From: an uncultured Ruminococcus sp.
GTDB taxonomy: Bacteria; Bacillota; Clostridia; Oscillospirales; Ruminococcaceae
DNA length: 13,130 bases
Direction of reading: 5' to 3'
NCBI GenBank assembly: GCA_937894495.1
Contig: CALCRR010000270.1
Span: 1 to 13,130, forward strand
The first letter of the stretch is position 1, and every line of letters begins with the position of its first letter. The notes beneath the pieces were generated by a model that was given only the letters and a program-made list of their open reading frames with translations, was not told where the DNA came from and did no database searches. Below, one piece after another: positions 12,455-13,130 of the stretch. Both the position numbers and the translations under genes were made by a program.

Positions 12455-13130
12455 ATGAAAAAACCTTTTATTACAAAGGAAAAGGCGCAGGAGATCATCA
12501 AGACCTACCCCACACCTTTTCATATCTATGACGAAAAGGGCATAAGAGAAAATGCAAGAAACCTCAACAAGGCTTTCAGCTGGAACAAGGGCTATAAGGA
12601 GTATTTTGCCGTAAAGGCTACCCCTAATCCCTATATCCTCAAGATACTCCAGGAGGAGGGCTGCGGCGTTGACTGCTCGTCTCTTACCGAGCTCATGCTC
12701 AGCGACTGCTGCGGCTTTTCGGGCAGCGATATAATGTTCTCCTCAAACGTTACTCCCAAGGAGGACTACCTTAAAGCCAGAGAGCTGGGGGGCTACATCA
12801 ACCTTGATGACTTTACCCACATTGAGTATCTGGACAAGCTCTGCGGCATTCCTGAGACTATCTTCTGCCGTTATAATCCAGGCGGAGATTTTGCTATCGA
12901 GAGCCAGATAATGGACACCCCCGGTGAGGCTAAGTACGGCTTTACCAAGGAGCAGATGATTGAGGGCTTCAAGATACTTAAAGAAAAGGGCGCAAAGCAT
13001 TTCGGCATTCACGCTTTTCTGGCGTCTAACACAGTTTCAAACGCTTATTATCCAAAGCTTGCGAGAATACTTTTCGAGCTCGCGGTGGAGCTTAAAGAAA
13101 AGACAGGCGCCGATATCAAGTTCATCAACC
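12455..13130 (+). CDS. lysA: Diaminopimelate decarboxylase-like PLP enzyme, 3' end cut by window
   Basis: The first 225 codons are visible and the frame is open at the window edge. It resembles the fold-type III PLP decarboxylases, with YFAVKATPNPYILKIL carrying the PLP-binding Lys54, then GCGVDCSSLTEL (74 onward is the usual VSSxGE-type stretch) and FSSNVTPKEDY. Diaminopimelate decarboxylase makes lysine from meso-diaminopimelate; this role is likely but not certain. Where classic LysA has HxHIGS, this protein has FGIHAFLASNT, which I recall from a LysA-like subgroup in anaerobes, so it may be a divergent decarboxylase for a related substrate. ATG at 12455 follows AAAAAGGAAG. It is preceded by a good promoter and is divergent from the pseudouridine synthase gene. 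Confidence 0.82.
   Translation, partial: MKKPFITKEKAQEIIKTYPTPFHIYDEKGIRENARNLNKAFSWNKGYKEYFAVKATPNPYILKILQEEGCGVDCSSLTELMLSDCCGFSGSDIMFSSNVTPKEDYLKARELGGYINLDDFTHIEYLDKLCGIPETIFCRYNPGGDFAIESQIMDTPGEAKYGFTKEQMIEGFKILKEKGAKHFGIHAFLASNTVSNAYYPKLARILFELAVELKEKTGADIKFIN

Overview
The window looks like chromosome of a Gram-positive anaerobic gut or rumen Firmicute, most likely a Ruminococcus-type member of the Oscillospiraceae. This is an inference from heavy use of ATA (Ile) and AGG/AGA (Arg) codons, strong GGAGG-type ribosome binding sites, sigma-A promoters with 17-nt spacers, and gene content (short NAD-type malic enzyme, flavoprotein-rubredoxin fusion, DUF1858 redox protein, NPxTG surface proteins). 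No tRNA, rRNA, CRISPR array, phage gene or transposase was seen.

Left part (1-2400, minus strand): a 69-aa DUF1858 CxxC protein with its own terminator, a diacylglycerol-kinase-family lipid kinase with a clear promoter, and an AT-rich hypothetical gene (1790-2328). That gene has a good promoter, RBS and ATG, but its N-terminal membrane segment is one base out of frame with the rest.

Centre (2577-5965, plus strand): a Cys-rich membrane protein under its own promoter, then a probable operon. The operon starts at a TTGAAA-17-TATAAT promoter and encodes a 58-aa protein, a flavin reductase fused to two rubredoxin domains, a Cys-rich zinc-ribbon-like protein, and two related secreted proteins ending in NPKTG and NPHTG sorting-type signals. 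Between the two secreted proteins lies what looks like debris of the rubredoxin and zinc-ribbon genes. This suggests that a redox/zinc-ribbon/surface-protein block was duplicated in tandem and the second copy decayed except for the surface protein. It is the most unusual part of the window.

Right of it: xylulokinase (xylB, plus) sits behind a 15-bp perfect inverted repeat. It is followed by a roughly 160-nt imperfect palindrome that separates it from a convergent lipoprotein gene. The lipoprotein has a perfect consensus promoter placed directly after the malic enzyme terminator.

The last third is mostly minus strand: malic enzyme, a PHP-domain phosphoesterase with a structured leader, and an RluA-family pseudouridine synthase, each apparently with its own promoter and/or terminator. 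At the right edge a plus-strand diaminopimelate-decarboxylase-like gene (lysA) runs off the window. These flanking genes look like ordinary single-gene housekeeping units.
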